From contig JANQQF010000003.1 in NCBI GenBank assembly GCA_028285035.1, positions 1-64,000 of the forward strand: a stretch of DNA of 64,000 nucleotides. Reading direction: 5' to 3'. Every line of letters starts with the position of its first letter. Position 1 is the stretch's first letter. Made by a program: the position numbers and the translations under genes. The notes beneath the pieces are model-generated. The model saw nothing but the letters and a program-made list of their open reading frames with translations, was not told the DNA's origin and made no database searches. Below, piece after piece: positions 8,687 through 18,600 of this stretch. The stretch comes from Phycisphaerae bacterium. GTDB taxonomy: Bacteria; Chloroflexota; Anaerolineae; 4572-78; J111.

Positions 8687-8792
8687 AATTCACCTCCAAT
8701 CGATAAGCCCAGTATATCAGAAAACCATCCAAAAAATCAAACATTTTTATTCATTTTTAGAGTTTTGTGTAAATATTAGGTCGATTTGTGTA

Positions 8793-8821
8793 TTCAAATT
8801 TGCAGATTGCTCCGGTATACT
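8793..8821 (+). promoter_or_regulatory. Possible sigma-70-type promoter of the dehydrogenase gene
   Basis: TTCAAA (8793-8798) and TATACT (8816-8821) are separated by 17 bp in the 182-bp divergent intergenic region, 47 bp before the ATG. The -35 match is weak, as expected for an AraC-activated promoter. Confidence 0.35.
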
Positions 8822-8868
8822 AACAACAGATTTGAGAAAATTGATTTTAATCCAAAAGGGAGAACAAA

Positions 8869-9822
8869 ATGAGTACAAATCGCAGCGCCTTCGGGGCACA
8901 GACAACAACAGATGAAGTACTGGAGGGGATTGATTTGAGTGGGAAACTGGCTTTGGTAACGGGTGGCTCTAGCGGCCTCGGCGCGGAAACCGCTCGGGCC
9001 CTGGCCTCAAAAGGAGCGAAGGTGATTTTGACGGCTCGGAATCTCGAGAAAGGAGAAGGTGTGGCGCAGGGTATTCGCACCTCGACCGGAAATGACGCCG
9101 TTGAAGTGATGGATGTTGAGCTCAGCTCATTCAACAGCATCCGTGCCTTTGCCGAGAAATTCCTGGCCAAATATGACGCCTTGGACCTGTTGATCAATAA
9201 CGCGGGGGTGATGGCCTCACCGTTTGGTAAGACGACAGATGGCTTTGAGACCCAGTTTGGTACTAACCACCTCGGCCATTTCCTGTTGACGGCCCTTCTC
9301 ACGCCAGCCTTGCTCAAAGCGGCTCCATCTCGCGTGGTCAATCTCAGCTCGGCGGGACACCGCATGTCGCCAGTTATTTTTGATGACATCAACTACAGAG
9401 AACGTGAATATAACAAATGGATGTCATATGGTCAATCCAAAACGGCCAACATCTTGCACGCCGTCGAGCTAGACCGACGCCTCGCTGATAGCGGTGTCCG
9501 CGCCTACGCCGTTCATCCCGGCGTCATTCAAACTGAATTATCACGTCATATGGATCAGGCAGATTGGGATATGATGCAGGGTCGCCTTGATGAAGGCGGC
9601 TTCATCCTAAAAACGACCGAATCTGGGGCGGCCACCTCAGTCTATGCTGCCACGGCTCCCGAGCTTGAAGGGCAAGGCGGAGTCTATCTCGAAGATTGTC
9701 ACGTCGCCGAAATTAATGACGATCAGGAAGCCTCGAAAGGGGTCCAGTCCTACGCCTTGGATGCGGAATCGGCTAAAAAATTGTGGGCGATGTCCGAAGA
9801 GATGGTTGGACAGAGTTTTTAG
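8869..9822 (+). CDS. Short-chain dehydrogenase/reductase (retinol dehydrogenase/WWOX-like)
   Basis: 317 residues with a Rossmann fold: cofactor loop TGGSSGLG near residue 30, NNAG motif, catalytic Ser in NLSSAGH, and catalytic YxxxK as YGQSK. The arrangement and the long C-terminus (VYLEDCHVAEIN, KLWAMSEEMVGQ) match the NAD(P)-dependent SDRs annotated as retinol dehydrogenase-like oxidoreductases, which interconvert alcohols and carbonyls. The start is well supported by AGGGAGAA upstream of ATG 8869. It is divergent from an AraC regulator and followed by a strong stem-loop, so probably monocistronic. The true substrate cannot be told from sequence. Confidence 0.9.
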   Translation: MSTNRSAFGAQTTTDEVLEGIDLSGKLALVTGGSSGLGAETARALASKGAKVILTARNLEKGEGVAQGIRTSTGNDAVEVMDVELSSFNSIRAFAEKFLAKYDALDLLINNAGVMASPFGKTTDGFETQFGTNHLGHFLLTALLTPALLKAAPSRVVNLSSAGHRMSPVIFDDINYREREYNKWMSYGQSKTANILHAVELDRRLADSGVRAYAVHPGVIQTELSRHMDQADWDMMQGRLDEGGFILKTTESGAATSVYAATAPELEGQGGVYLEDCHVAEINDDQEASKGVQSYALDAESAKKLWAMSEEMVGQSF

Positions 9823-9970
9823 GTTTGACCAAGGACGTAGCCGAGCTTTCGAATCTCGACAATTAATCACCTAACCGGGACGAGCCAGAACAAAATTAGG
9901 AAGATCCACTCCTTTCGACTTCTTGCTTATTGTGCAAGAAAATGATCGGTTAGGCACTAATCTATCCCAA

Positions 9971-10014
9971 AGATACAGCAGCCTGTTTACCAAGAGCTGC
10001 TGTATCTGGTTTTA
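9971..10014 (+). terminator. Rho-independent terminator after the dehydrogenase gene
   Basis: Perfect 12-bp stem AGATACAGCAGC (9971-9982) with GCTGCTGTATCT (9996-10007), 13-nt loop, followed by GGTTTTA. It lies about 150 bp beyond the stop codon. Confidence 0.6.
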
Positions 10015-10024
10015 CTCCAATAAT

Positions 10025-10064
10025 GTAGGGGGAATGCCTTGTGCTTACCCGAGCTTGGGCACCC
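10025..10064 (+). repeat. Palindrome-family repeat, left copy flanking the MFS gene
   Basis: This 40-bp segment, starting GTAGGGGGAATGCCTTGTG, is an inverted copy of 11395-11430 with a few mismatches. The two copies face each other across the MFS transporter gene. Together with the decayed segment up to about 10080 it looks like one end of a small repeat element. Confidence 0.6.
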
Positions 10065-10116
10065 ATAAAAGATACCCTTACAAATTTATTTTCGCTGAAA
10101 AAGAAAGTGACATCAC

Positions 10117-11313
10117 ATGTCTAACTCAGAACGTTCAATCACGCTGGCCATCTACGCGATGGCCTTTGGCAATTTTGCGGCTGGGATGAGTACCTTGGTG
10201 ATTGCGGGCGTTTTAACCGAAATTGCCACAGACATCGGGGTCAGCACCGGCCAGGCAGGCCAACTGATTTCAATCTACTCCTTTGCCTACGCTATCGGTG
10301 CTCCCGTTATCATGGCTTTGACTAGTCGATTTGATCGGCGACTGATGTTGGCCGCCGGAATGGCCTTGGTCCTCGCCGGAAATGGGCTAGTCGCCTTGAT
10401 GTCCGATTTTACGTTGCTCATCATCGCCCGAATAATCACAGCGATAGGGGCGGCGGCGTACGTTCCTCTATCAGCCGCTGTGGCCATCGCCCTAGCCAAA
10501 CCGGAAGAACGGGGCCGGGTCTCAGCCATCGTCTTTAGCGGGTTTACCTTAGCCACCGCACTGGGCCTACCGATTGGTACTTATATCGGTCTAAACCTAG
10601 GTTGGCGATACACTGTGGCTTTAGTCGCTGTATTGGCCTTGATTGCTGGCACCCTGATTTGGCGCGAAGTGCCCAGTCGTATTGAAACCCCACCCGTCAA
10701 TCTGGCCGTTTTCCGGCAAGTTTTCCGGAATGGCTTATTGATCGTAGTCTTATCAGTCACGGTCCTCCAATTTGCGGGGCAAATGGCCATCTTCGCCTTT
10801 ATTGCCCCCTGGTTACAGGCCTTTACCTCGCTCGGTGCCACAGGCATCACCCTAATGCTGTTGCTGGTCGGGATTGGCGGTATTGTGGGTAACTACATCG
10901 CGGGTCTCAGTACTGATCGCTTTGGGGCCAGAGCAACCCAACTAGTCTTGCTCATCATCTTGATCGCGACTCTGGGTTCACTCCCCGTGATTGCCCAAAG
11001 TCTGATCCTGGGCGGCATCTTGATGTTCGTCTGGGGCTTTGTCGGCCAAGGTTTTATCTCACCCCAACTCGTGCGAATTGTGGGGGTTAATCCTACTTTA
11101 TCCACGGCCTCACTCAGCCTCAATTCCTCCTTCATCAACATCGGTCTCTCCCTAGGCGCGGTTGCCGGCGGGGTGGCCTTAGATCAGTTTGGAGCCGTTT
11201 CGCTCACCTGGCTCGGCGTAGGTGGTACCGTCCTGTCGCTCTTTGTCTTCTGGCTATCGTGGGTGATGGAGAACTCACGAGGGTCAACGACGCTGGCCGA
11301 AGGGGCGGTTTAG
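10117..11313 (+). CDS. MFS transporter (DHA1/AraJ-type)
   Basis: 398 residues with twelve predicted membrane helices and the MFS signature loop between helices 2 and 3 (TSRFDRRLMLAAG), plus the helix 4-5 region (AKPEERGRVSAIVFSGFTLA) typical of the DHA1/AraJ drug and sugar efflux group. Likely exports a small hydrophobic compound using the proton gradient; substrate unknown. The start codon is preceded by a purine-rich GAAAAAGAAAGTG. The gene is flanked by inverted copies of a 36-40 bp repeat (10025, 11395), which could reflect past mobilisation or just repeat insertion in the flanks. Confidence 0.9.
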   Translation: MSNSERSITLAIYAMAFGNFAAGMSTLVIAGVLTEIATDIGVSTGQAGQLISIYSFAYAIGAPVIMALTSRFDRRLMLAAGMALVLAGNGLVALMSDFTLLIIARIITAIGAAAYVPLSAAVAIALAKPEERGRVSAIVFSGFTLATALGLPIGTYIGLNLGWRYTVALVAVLALIAGTLIWREVPSRIETPPVNLAVFRQVFRNGLLIVVLSVTVLQFAGQMAIFAFIAPWLQAFTSLGATGITLMLLLVGIGGIVGNYIAGLSTDRFGARATQLVLLIILIATLGSLPVIAQSLILGGILMFVWGFVGQGFISPQLVRIVGVNPTLSTASLSLNSSFINIGLSLGAVAGGVALDQFGAVSLTWLGVGGTVLSLFVFWLSWVMENSRGSTTLAEGAV

Positions 11314-11356
11314 GGGATAGGATTTGTCTGAAATAGCGAATGGCTTTTATGATGAT

Positions 11357-11430
11357 GTAGGGGCGCACCCTTGTGGTCGCCCTATCTTGTAGACACCCGA
11401 ACCTGGGCAAGCACAAGGCGTTGCCCCTAC
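11357..11430. repeat. Palindromic repeat element, right copy flanking the MFS gene
   Basis: The 74-bp element begins GTAGGGGCG and ends GCCCCTAC. Its right 36 bp (11395-11430) are an inverted copy of 10025-10064. The left part contains its own imperfect palindrome (GGGGCGCACCC / GGTCGCCC). No open frame is carried, so it is a non-autonomous repeat of REP or MITE type. Confidence 0.65.
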
Positions 11431-11473
11431 AAATACCATCAAAACCGATTAACAACGAAGAAACGAAAAACCT

Positions 11474-12616
11474 ATGTTATGGTTGACCACACTTTTACAA
11501 AAAACAATTAACCCGATTGTACGGAAATTAACCCGCTCCAGCTTAGGTATCACGCTCATCCCGATTGTAATTTTAGTTGGGGTTGGCACGGTGGCCTATG
11601 CTTTGTTAGAAGGCTGGTCCTATGCCGACTCACTCTACGCCACGATCATCACTATCACCACGGTGGGCTATGGTGACTTCTCGCCCCAGACCTTTGGCGG
11701 GCGAGTCTTTGCCATCTTCTTCACCCTCAGTGCCATCGGACTGGCCAGCTATGCCATTTCGACGCTGGCAGCGGTAGTCATTGAGTGGGAGCAGGAACGA
11801 GCAGAACGTTATACTCTGGAGGAACGTATGGAACAAATTGCAAAACTACGAGATCACGTCATCATCTGCGGCGTCAGTTCGGTGGGTCGCAAAGCGGCCT
11901 TCTTCTTCAAACGGGCCAATCAGCCCTTCATTTTAATTGAGCAAGATGAGGACACCCTGCGCAAGGCCCTGCTGTATCTCAATGAGGAGTATCTGGAGAA
12001 ACGGTTTGGTCATTATCTGGACATCACCCAGGCCGTTGATGTGACCGAGGATGAGCAACTGACGCTGGACGAGCTGACCGAGCGGGTCGATGTGCCCTAC
12101 CTACTGGCCGATCCGACCGACGACAGCACCCTGATTGCGGCGGGTATCGCCAACGCCCGTGGCGTGACCGCCACCCTGCCGAACGACGAGCGAAACCTTT
12201 TCGCCGTGGTCAGTGCCCGCGCCTTGGCCACTCGTCTAGACAATGCGAGCCTACGAATTCTGTCATTGGTACACGATGACAAAAACGGCCCCAAGCTTCA
12301 GATCGCCGGGGCCGACCAGCTCATCTTCCCCGAAAAAGGCAGCGGGATGCAGATGCAAAATTGGATGATGAACCCCTTGATCAGCGACTTCTGGTGGCAG
12401 ACCACGCTCAAGGCCGAATCCCCCCACGACTTCCTAGAACTCGCCGTGGCCGATCACCCCACCTGGGCTGGCCACACCGTCACCCAGCTTCGTGATAACC
12501 ACAAAGTCATTGTCCTCGCCATCTGGCGCGATGATCAATTTGAGTTTACGCCCGCCGCAAATGAAACGGTTCAGGCGACGGACAAGTTGATTGCGTTTGC
12601 GCCAAAATCTAGCTAA
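11474..12616 (+). CDS. Voltage-gated-type potassium channel with TrkA-N (RCK) domain
   Basis: 380 residues. The N-terminus holds two membrane helices and a pore loop with the potassium selectivity filter TVGYGD (about residues 62-67), i.e. a 2TM Kch/MthK-like channel. The cytoplasmic rest is an RCK module: a Rossmann-like TrkA-N domain (HVIICGVSSVGRKAAFF, LIEQDEDTL, LADPTDDSTLIAAGI, ATLPNDERN) and a TrkA-C-like end (VTQLRDNHKVIVLAIWR). RCK domains gate the pore on binding ligands such as Ca2+ or nucleotides. The first loop GVSSVG deviates from the GxGxxG of classical NAD binding, so the ligand is uncertain. It stands alone, 68 bp before the PKS start. Confidence 0.92.
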   Translation: MLWLTTLLQKTINPIVRKLTRSSLGITLIPIVILVGVGTVAYALLEGWSYADSLYATIITITTVGYGDFSPQTFGGRVFAIFFTLSAIGLASYAISTLAAVVIEWEQERAERYTLEERMEQIAKLRDHVIICGVSSVGRKAAFFFKRANQPFILIEQDEDTLRKALLYLNEEYLEKRFGHYLDITQAVDVTEDEQLTLDELTERVDVPYLLADPTDDSTLIAAGIANARGVTATLPNDERNLFAVVSARALATRLDNASLRILSLVHDDKNGPKLQIAGADQLIFPEKGSGMQMQNWMMNPLISDFWWQTTLKAESPHDFLELAVADHPTWAGHTVTQLRDNHKVIVLAIWRDDQFEFTPAANETVQATDKLIAFAPKSS

Positions 12617-12684
12617 TATCGATTTTGGCCCCATCTTCCTTCTCATTTATAATCCGCCAGCGATCAACTACTTTGGGAGGCAGA

Positions 12685-15600
12685 ATGAGAATCGAACCAC
12701 AACCGTTGGCTATTGTTGGGATGGGCTGTCGGTTTCCTGGTAGCGTGATGGATGTCGCCTCCTATTGGGCGTTGCTTATTAATCGTCGCTCTGGCATTAC
12801 AGAGATACCGCCTGACCGTTGGGACTGGTCCAAATATTATCATCTCAATTCCGATATTCCGGGCCGAATGGTGACAAAGTGGGGGGGATTCGTTGATGCT
12901 CACGATCAGTTTGACGCTCATTTTTTTGGTATTTCCCCCCGTGAAGCCTCGTACATGGACCCCCAACAACGCTGGCTACTGGAGATGAGTTGGCAAGCCT
13001 TTGAGGATGGAGGCATAGCCCCGCGTACTTGGCGGGGGCGGCGGGTCGGCGTTTTTTTTGGCATCTCATCCCACGACTATATTGATATCCAGGAGGGGGA
13101 TCGCACCCTCATCGATATCCACACAGCCACGGGGAGTGCCTTAAGTATCACAGCCAATCGCATCTCACACTTTTTTGATCTTAAAGGCCCTAGTCTCGCC
13201 ATTGATACTGCCTGTTCTTCGGCCTTGGTTGCCACCCACTTGGCTTGTCAAAGCATTTGGTCTGGCGAATGTACGATGGCCATAGCTGGGGGAGCCAATG
13301 CGCTGCTCAATCCAAATTTGTCCATCGGGTTTAGCAAAGCGTCGATGCTATCCCCCGATGGTCAATGCTTTGCCTTTGATGCCCGGGCCAACGGCTATGT
13401 TCGCGGCGAAGGGGCAGGGGTCATCATCATCAAGCCGTTGCAACAAGCCCTAGCCGATGGGGATCGTATTTACGCCTCAATCCGATCGACCGTGGTCAAT
13501 CAGGATGGTCACACCTCTTCGCTGACCGTGCCGGGAATTGCGGCCCAACAAGAGATGCTACGTGAGGCTTATCGCCGGGCTAATATTGCCCCGCAACGTG
13601 TGGCTTATGTTGAAGCACACGGCACGGGGACGCCGGTCGGCGATCCAATTGAGGCGTGTGCTTTGGGGCAGGTGCTGGGGCAAAACCGAGCCACTGACTC
13701 AGCCTGTTTAATCGGCTCGGTAAAAACAAATATTGGTCATCTAGAGGCAGCCTCTGGCATCGCGGGGTTGATCAAAGGTGCCCTAATCCTCCATCACGAT
13801 TTTATTCCCCCGCAGCTTAACTTTGCCAGTCCAAGTCCCAATATCTCCCTAGGTGAGTTAGGATTGCAGGTTGTGACAGAAGGGCAACACCTGCCCCATT
13901 CTGACGGGCAGCCACCGTTGGTCGGCATCAACTCATTTGGCTTTGGCGGCACAAATGCCCATATTGTCTTGGAACAGGCTCCTCCCGTGGCTCAGGCTCA
14001 ATCTGACGTTGCGCAAACGAAGACTGATCGACTCTACGCGTTGCCGATTTCGGGGAGAACGGAACCGGCCTTGCAAGCTCTGGTCACACCGTATCAACAC
14101 GCTTTGGCTGAGCAAGGTTCCTCGCTGGCAGACCTAACCACTACCGCTGGGCAACGTCGAGAGCATCTGGAGCACCGCTTGATTGTGCTTGGGCGTGATA
14201 CAAATCAGCTTCGCGAGCAACTACATAGGTATCAAAATGACGCAGCACATCAGCCAATGATTTTTACTGGTCAGCCCGCGGTCGACCCCACCCCTCCAGT
14301 GTTTGTCTTTACAGGGCAAGGGGCGCAATGGGCGGGGATGGGGCAACAGCTATTTGAGCGTGAACCACTGGTTCGGCAAACGATTGAAGCCATCGATGGC
14401 TTACTCGCCCCCCTCACCAGCTGGTCGCTACTCACCGAAATGACCCAGTCAGTTGAGACTTCGCAAATTGATCGCACCGACATTGCCCAACCTGCCATTT
14501 TTGCTTTACAGGTGGCTTTGGTTGAGCTTTGGCGGTCGTGGGGCATTTTTCCGACCAAAGTGATCGGACATTCGGTGGGGGAAGTGGCCGCAGCTTATGC
14601 CGCCAGTGTTTACTCGCTGGAGGATGCTGTCAAGATCATCTACCACCGTAGTCGTCTCCAGCACACCACCGCCGGGCAAGGGAGAATGATGGCGGTCGGG
14701 GTATCGATGACTGAAGCGCAACAACTGATTAGTCGTTATAACGGCACAGTTCAGATTGCTGCTGATAATAGCCCTCGCTTGGTCACGCTAACTGGTGCAG
14801 CCGCCTCACTGGAGGCCATTGCGAGCGATTTGGCCGCAGCAGGCACTTTTCTCCACCACCTGCCCATCAATTATGCCTTTCACTCGCCTCAAATGGACCC
14901 AATTCAAGATGACTTACTGGCTGCTTTAGCTGATATCCACCCTCAACCAACCCGGACTCCATTTGTCTCCACCGTCACTGGAGAGGTTGCATCCGGGACA
15001 ACGATGGATGCGAATTACTGGTGGGATAATGTCCGAAAGCCCGTGCGCTTTGCCCCAGCAATCAGGTGCCTGGTCAATGAAGGACACACGAGCTTTTTAG
15101 AGGTTGGGCCTCATCCCGCGCTGCAACACTCAATCCGCGATTGTTTGAGCGAACAGAACCAGAGCGGCCAGATTTTTCATTCGCTCCGGCGAGACACTGA
15201 CGAGTCGGTGGAAATGTTGAGTAATCTAGCCGCCCTCCATATTTATGGGCTGGAGATCAACTGGTCGGCAGTGAACCAAGGGACAGGACACTTTGTCGAG
15301 TTACCAAAATATGTCTGGCAGCGGCAGACATATTGGTTGGAGGTGGAAGACAAACGTCGTGAACTTCGAGAGCCATTTGTCCATCCACTGCTTGGGGTAC
15401 GTCAGTCTGCCGCCACCCCCACCTGGCAATTTCAGCTTGACCCGAGAGTATTAGGGTATCTAGATGATCACCGTCTCTGGGATAGCATTATTTTCCCGGC
15501 GGCAGGTTACGGGGAGATGGGCCTAGCTCTGGCGCATCATCTCTACCCTGACGGGTCTTATGCCGTTGAAAACTTAAAGATCAACAAGGCCTTGTTTGTC

Positions 15601-18600
15601 TCCTTGGATCATTTGCCCACCATCCAGATTGTCTTTGAGGCATCAGGCAAAACCTTCACCATCTATAGCGCATCGGAGGATAAGACTGAGTGGCGGCAAC
15701 ACGCTCAGGGCCAGCTACACCCCCTCGCCTCACACCCACGTCCTTCAGCCAATCTATCCGATCTTCAGGCAAATATGACCTTTTTTGCCGATCATGAAAA
15801 CTATTATGGGGCTTATGAAGAAATGGGTTATAAATTTGGCCCGAACTTCCAACAAATCCAAAATATCTGGCGTGGCCCTGACCAAGCGCTAGCCGAGATC
15901 AAGTCAACTGAATTGGTGGCAGAACAACTAGATGATTACCAATTCCACCCAGCTTTACTTGATGCCTGTTTCCAGGCCGTCAGCGCGGCTGCGGCTATCA
16001 TCGATAAAGCCCAAACCGATGATATTCCCTACCTCCCCGCCGCCTTGGGTCGCATCCAGTTGTTTGGTCCATTGCCCGCCTATTTGTGGGTTAAAGCGAC
16101 GGTCACTGATCATCAGCAGACAACAATTACCGCTGACTTTCAGGTTTTTGATAAAACGGGGCGTTTGGTGGCCGAGATATTGCAAGCACAATTTGATCGG
16201 GTCAAACCGACAGGTCGCAATGCAGCACAGACAGCAAATCATTTATACCAATTTCAATGGGAGCCAAAACGTCTCAAAACGCGCAAAATGTCGGCACCAG
16301 CCCAGTTTGCTGATAGCGATGACTTGCTTACGGCGATGACCGAAATTGTGCCAACACTTCGAGAGACATATCAATTAAAATCCTTTTATGAGATGTTTAT
16401 CCCCCAATTTGAAACCGTTACCCAACAAATTTTCCAGAATTGTTTGATCGAATTGGGCTGGGATTTCTCAGTGGATGACATTGTTTCGTTAGATGGTTTG
16501 ATGAAACAGTTGAACATTCAAGCCCGTTATCGTCCGCTGGTTCAGGCTGAACTCAATGCATTGGCACAGGGTGGCTGGCTACACGCAATCCATCCAAATG
16601 AATGGCAGGTTGTCCAGCCTGTCACTCAGACAAATATCTTAGCCGCTCTGGAAAGCTTGGCCCAAGCCCACCCTCAGGCAGCTCCCGATGTGGCCCTGAT
16701 GCAAGTCATTGCCCCGAATCTTGCTGAGGTTTTGCAGGGCAAGATCGATCCTTTGACGCTACTTTTTCCAGAAGGCTCTGCTGCGTTATTAACCACATTT
16801 TATCGCGAGAGCCGTGACCAAGCCGCCAGCTACCACCTAATCCAAACGGCTGTGACCCAAGCGATTACCAAGTTACCCCCGCATCGTCCCCTACGCATCC
16901 TGGAGTTGGGGGCAGGGACAGGGGGGCTAACCGAGGTGCTGCTATCGATTTTGCCTGCTGATCAAACCGAATACACCTTTACTGACATTAGCCCAAAATT
17001 TCTGAATGAAGCAAAGCAAAAATTTTCTAACTATGCTTTTGTTGAATATCGCCTATTTGATTTGGGGCAACCGCCATCAGCCCAAGATATTGAGCAGCAC
17101 GGTTATGACCTCATTGTGGCAGCCAATGTGATTCACGCGACACCTGATAAACAGCAAGCGTTGCACCACATCGCCGACTGTCTAGCCCAAGATGGTTTAC
17201 TCATATTCTTGGAATTTACGAGCCGCTATATTGCCTATGACACGATTTTTGGCCTGTTTGAGGCGTGGTGGCAGACTGATGACTCCAACGCTGAGGCGAA
17301 ATGCGCCCTACTTGATCATTCTGAGTGGGAGCAACTATTAACAGAGTCCGGCTTTCGGTCGGTCCACAGTTTTGCCAGCAGCCCACAGGCCGATGTTTAC
17401 CCCCTATCTACCTTGATTGCGGTGGCCCCAGAAATAGCGGAGCCTGATCTGGAACCGACGCACGCTCAGGCCACCTACCTATTTTTTGCCGATGAGCAAG
17501 ACGTTGCCACGACACTGGCTAGGAGGTTGACTCAAACTGAGGCACGTGTACTAACCGTCACCCCTGGTCCAATATTTCAAGCTCACGACAAGCAGCACTA
17601 CACGATTGATCCGACCTCTAAGGCCGACCTAAGCGAACTCTTGGCTGAGGCCCAGCGTGATAAAGCCTTCCCTTTGGCGGGAATCGTTCACGCCTGGAGC
17701 TTGGATCAGCCCCTCGTCGACAATCTTTCTCCCGCCGAACTCACCGCAGCCCAAGAGACGACCGTGCTCCACCTGCTGCATTTAGCCCAGGTACTAGCCG
17801 AGACCCATTTCAGCTCGCCTCAAGTAACCGTTGTGGGGCGGGGCATTCAGGCTGTCGTTGAGGGTGACGACTGTTCAGGATTGGCCCAAGCGCCACTTGT
17901 TGGCTTTTTGCGGGTGGCGCATAATGAGTATCCGGCCTTCAAATGGCGGCTGATTGATTTTGACTCGTCGCGGCCTGAATCTGAGATTGAGACGCTGCTT
18001 CAAGAGCTACGCTGGGCTGACGACGAGCGGGAGATTGCCTATCGACAGCATCGTCGCTATGCTAATCGATTGCGACAAATTAAGGCGGACCACCTACGCC
18101 CCCTGCAAAGAAATGCACGCCAAGCCAATGGAGAGATCCACCCCTATCGTCTTCAATTTAATCAGCCGGGTCAGCTTACAAATTTGAGCCTTAATGAAAC
18201 CATACGACGTCCATTAGGGCCGCACGAAATCGAAGTACAGGTGCGAGCTGGGGGACTCAATTTCCGTGATGTGATGAAGGCGCTCGGGATGCATCCCGGT
18301 ACCCCGGTGGACCTGACCTGGTTGGGGGATGATTTTAGCGGCGTAGTCGTCGCCGTTGGAGAGCAAGTCACAGACCTAAAACCGGGCGATGCCGTAGTCG
18401 GTCTGGCCCCTTACGCCTTTCGCTCTCATCTAACAGTTAAGGCCGAGGTTGTTTTCAGAAAACCTTTTCATCTGAGTTTTGCCGAAGCCGCCACCCTGCC
18501 GACCGTGTTTCTCACGGCTTATTATGCCTTAGTTCATCTAGCCCAAATGCAGCCAGGGGAGCGGGTTTTGATCCACGCTGGAGCGGGAGGCGTTGGGCAG

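Noticed and set aside
15461..15510. Inactive DH domain in the PKS because of Gly to Asp in the HxxxGxxxxP motif
   Set aside because: Both catalytic residues (H929, D1093) are kept; a change at Gly alone does not show loss of function, so it is only noted.
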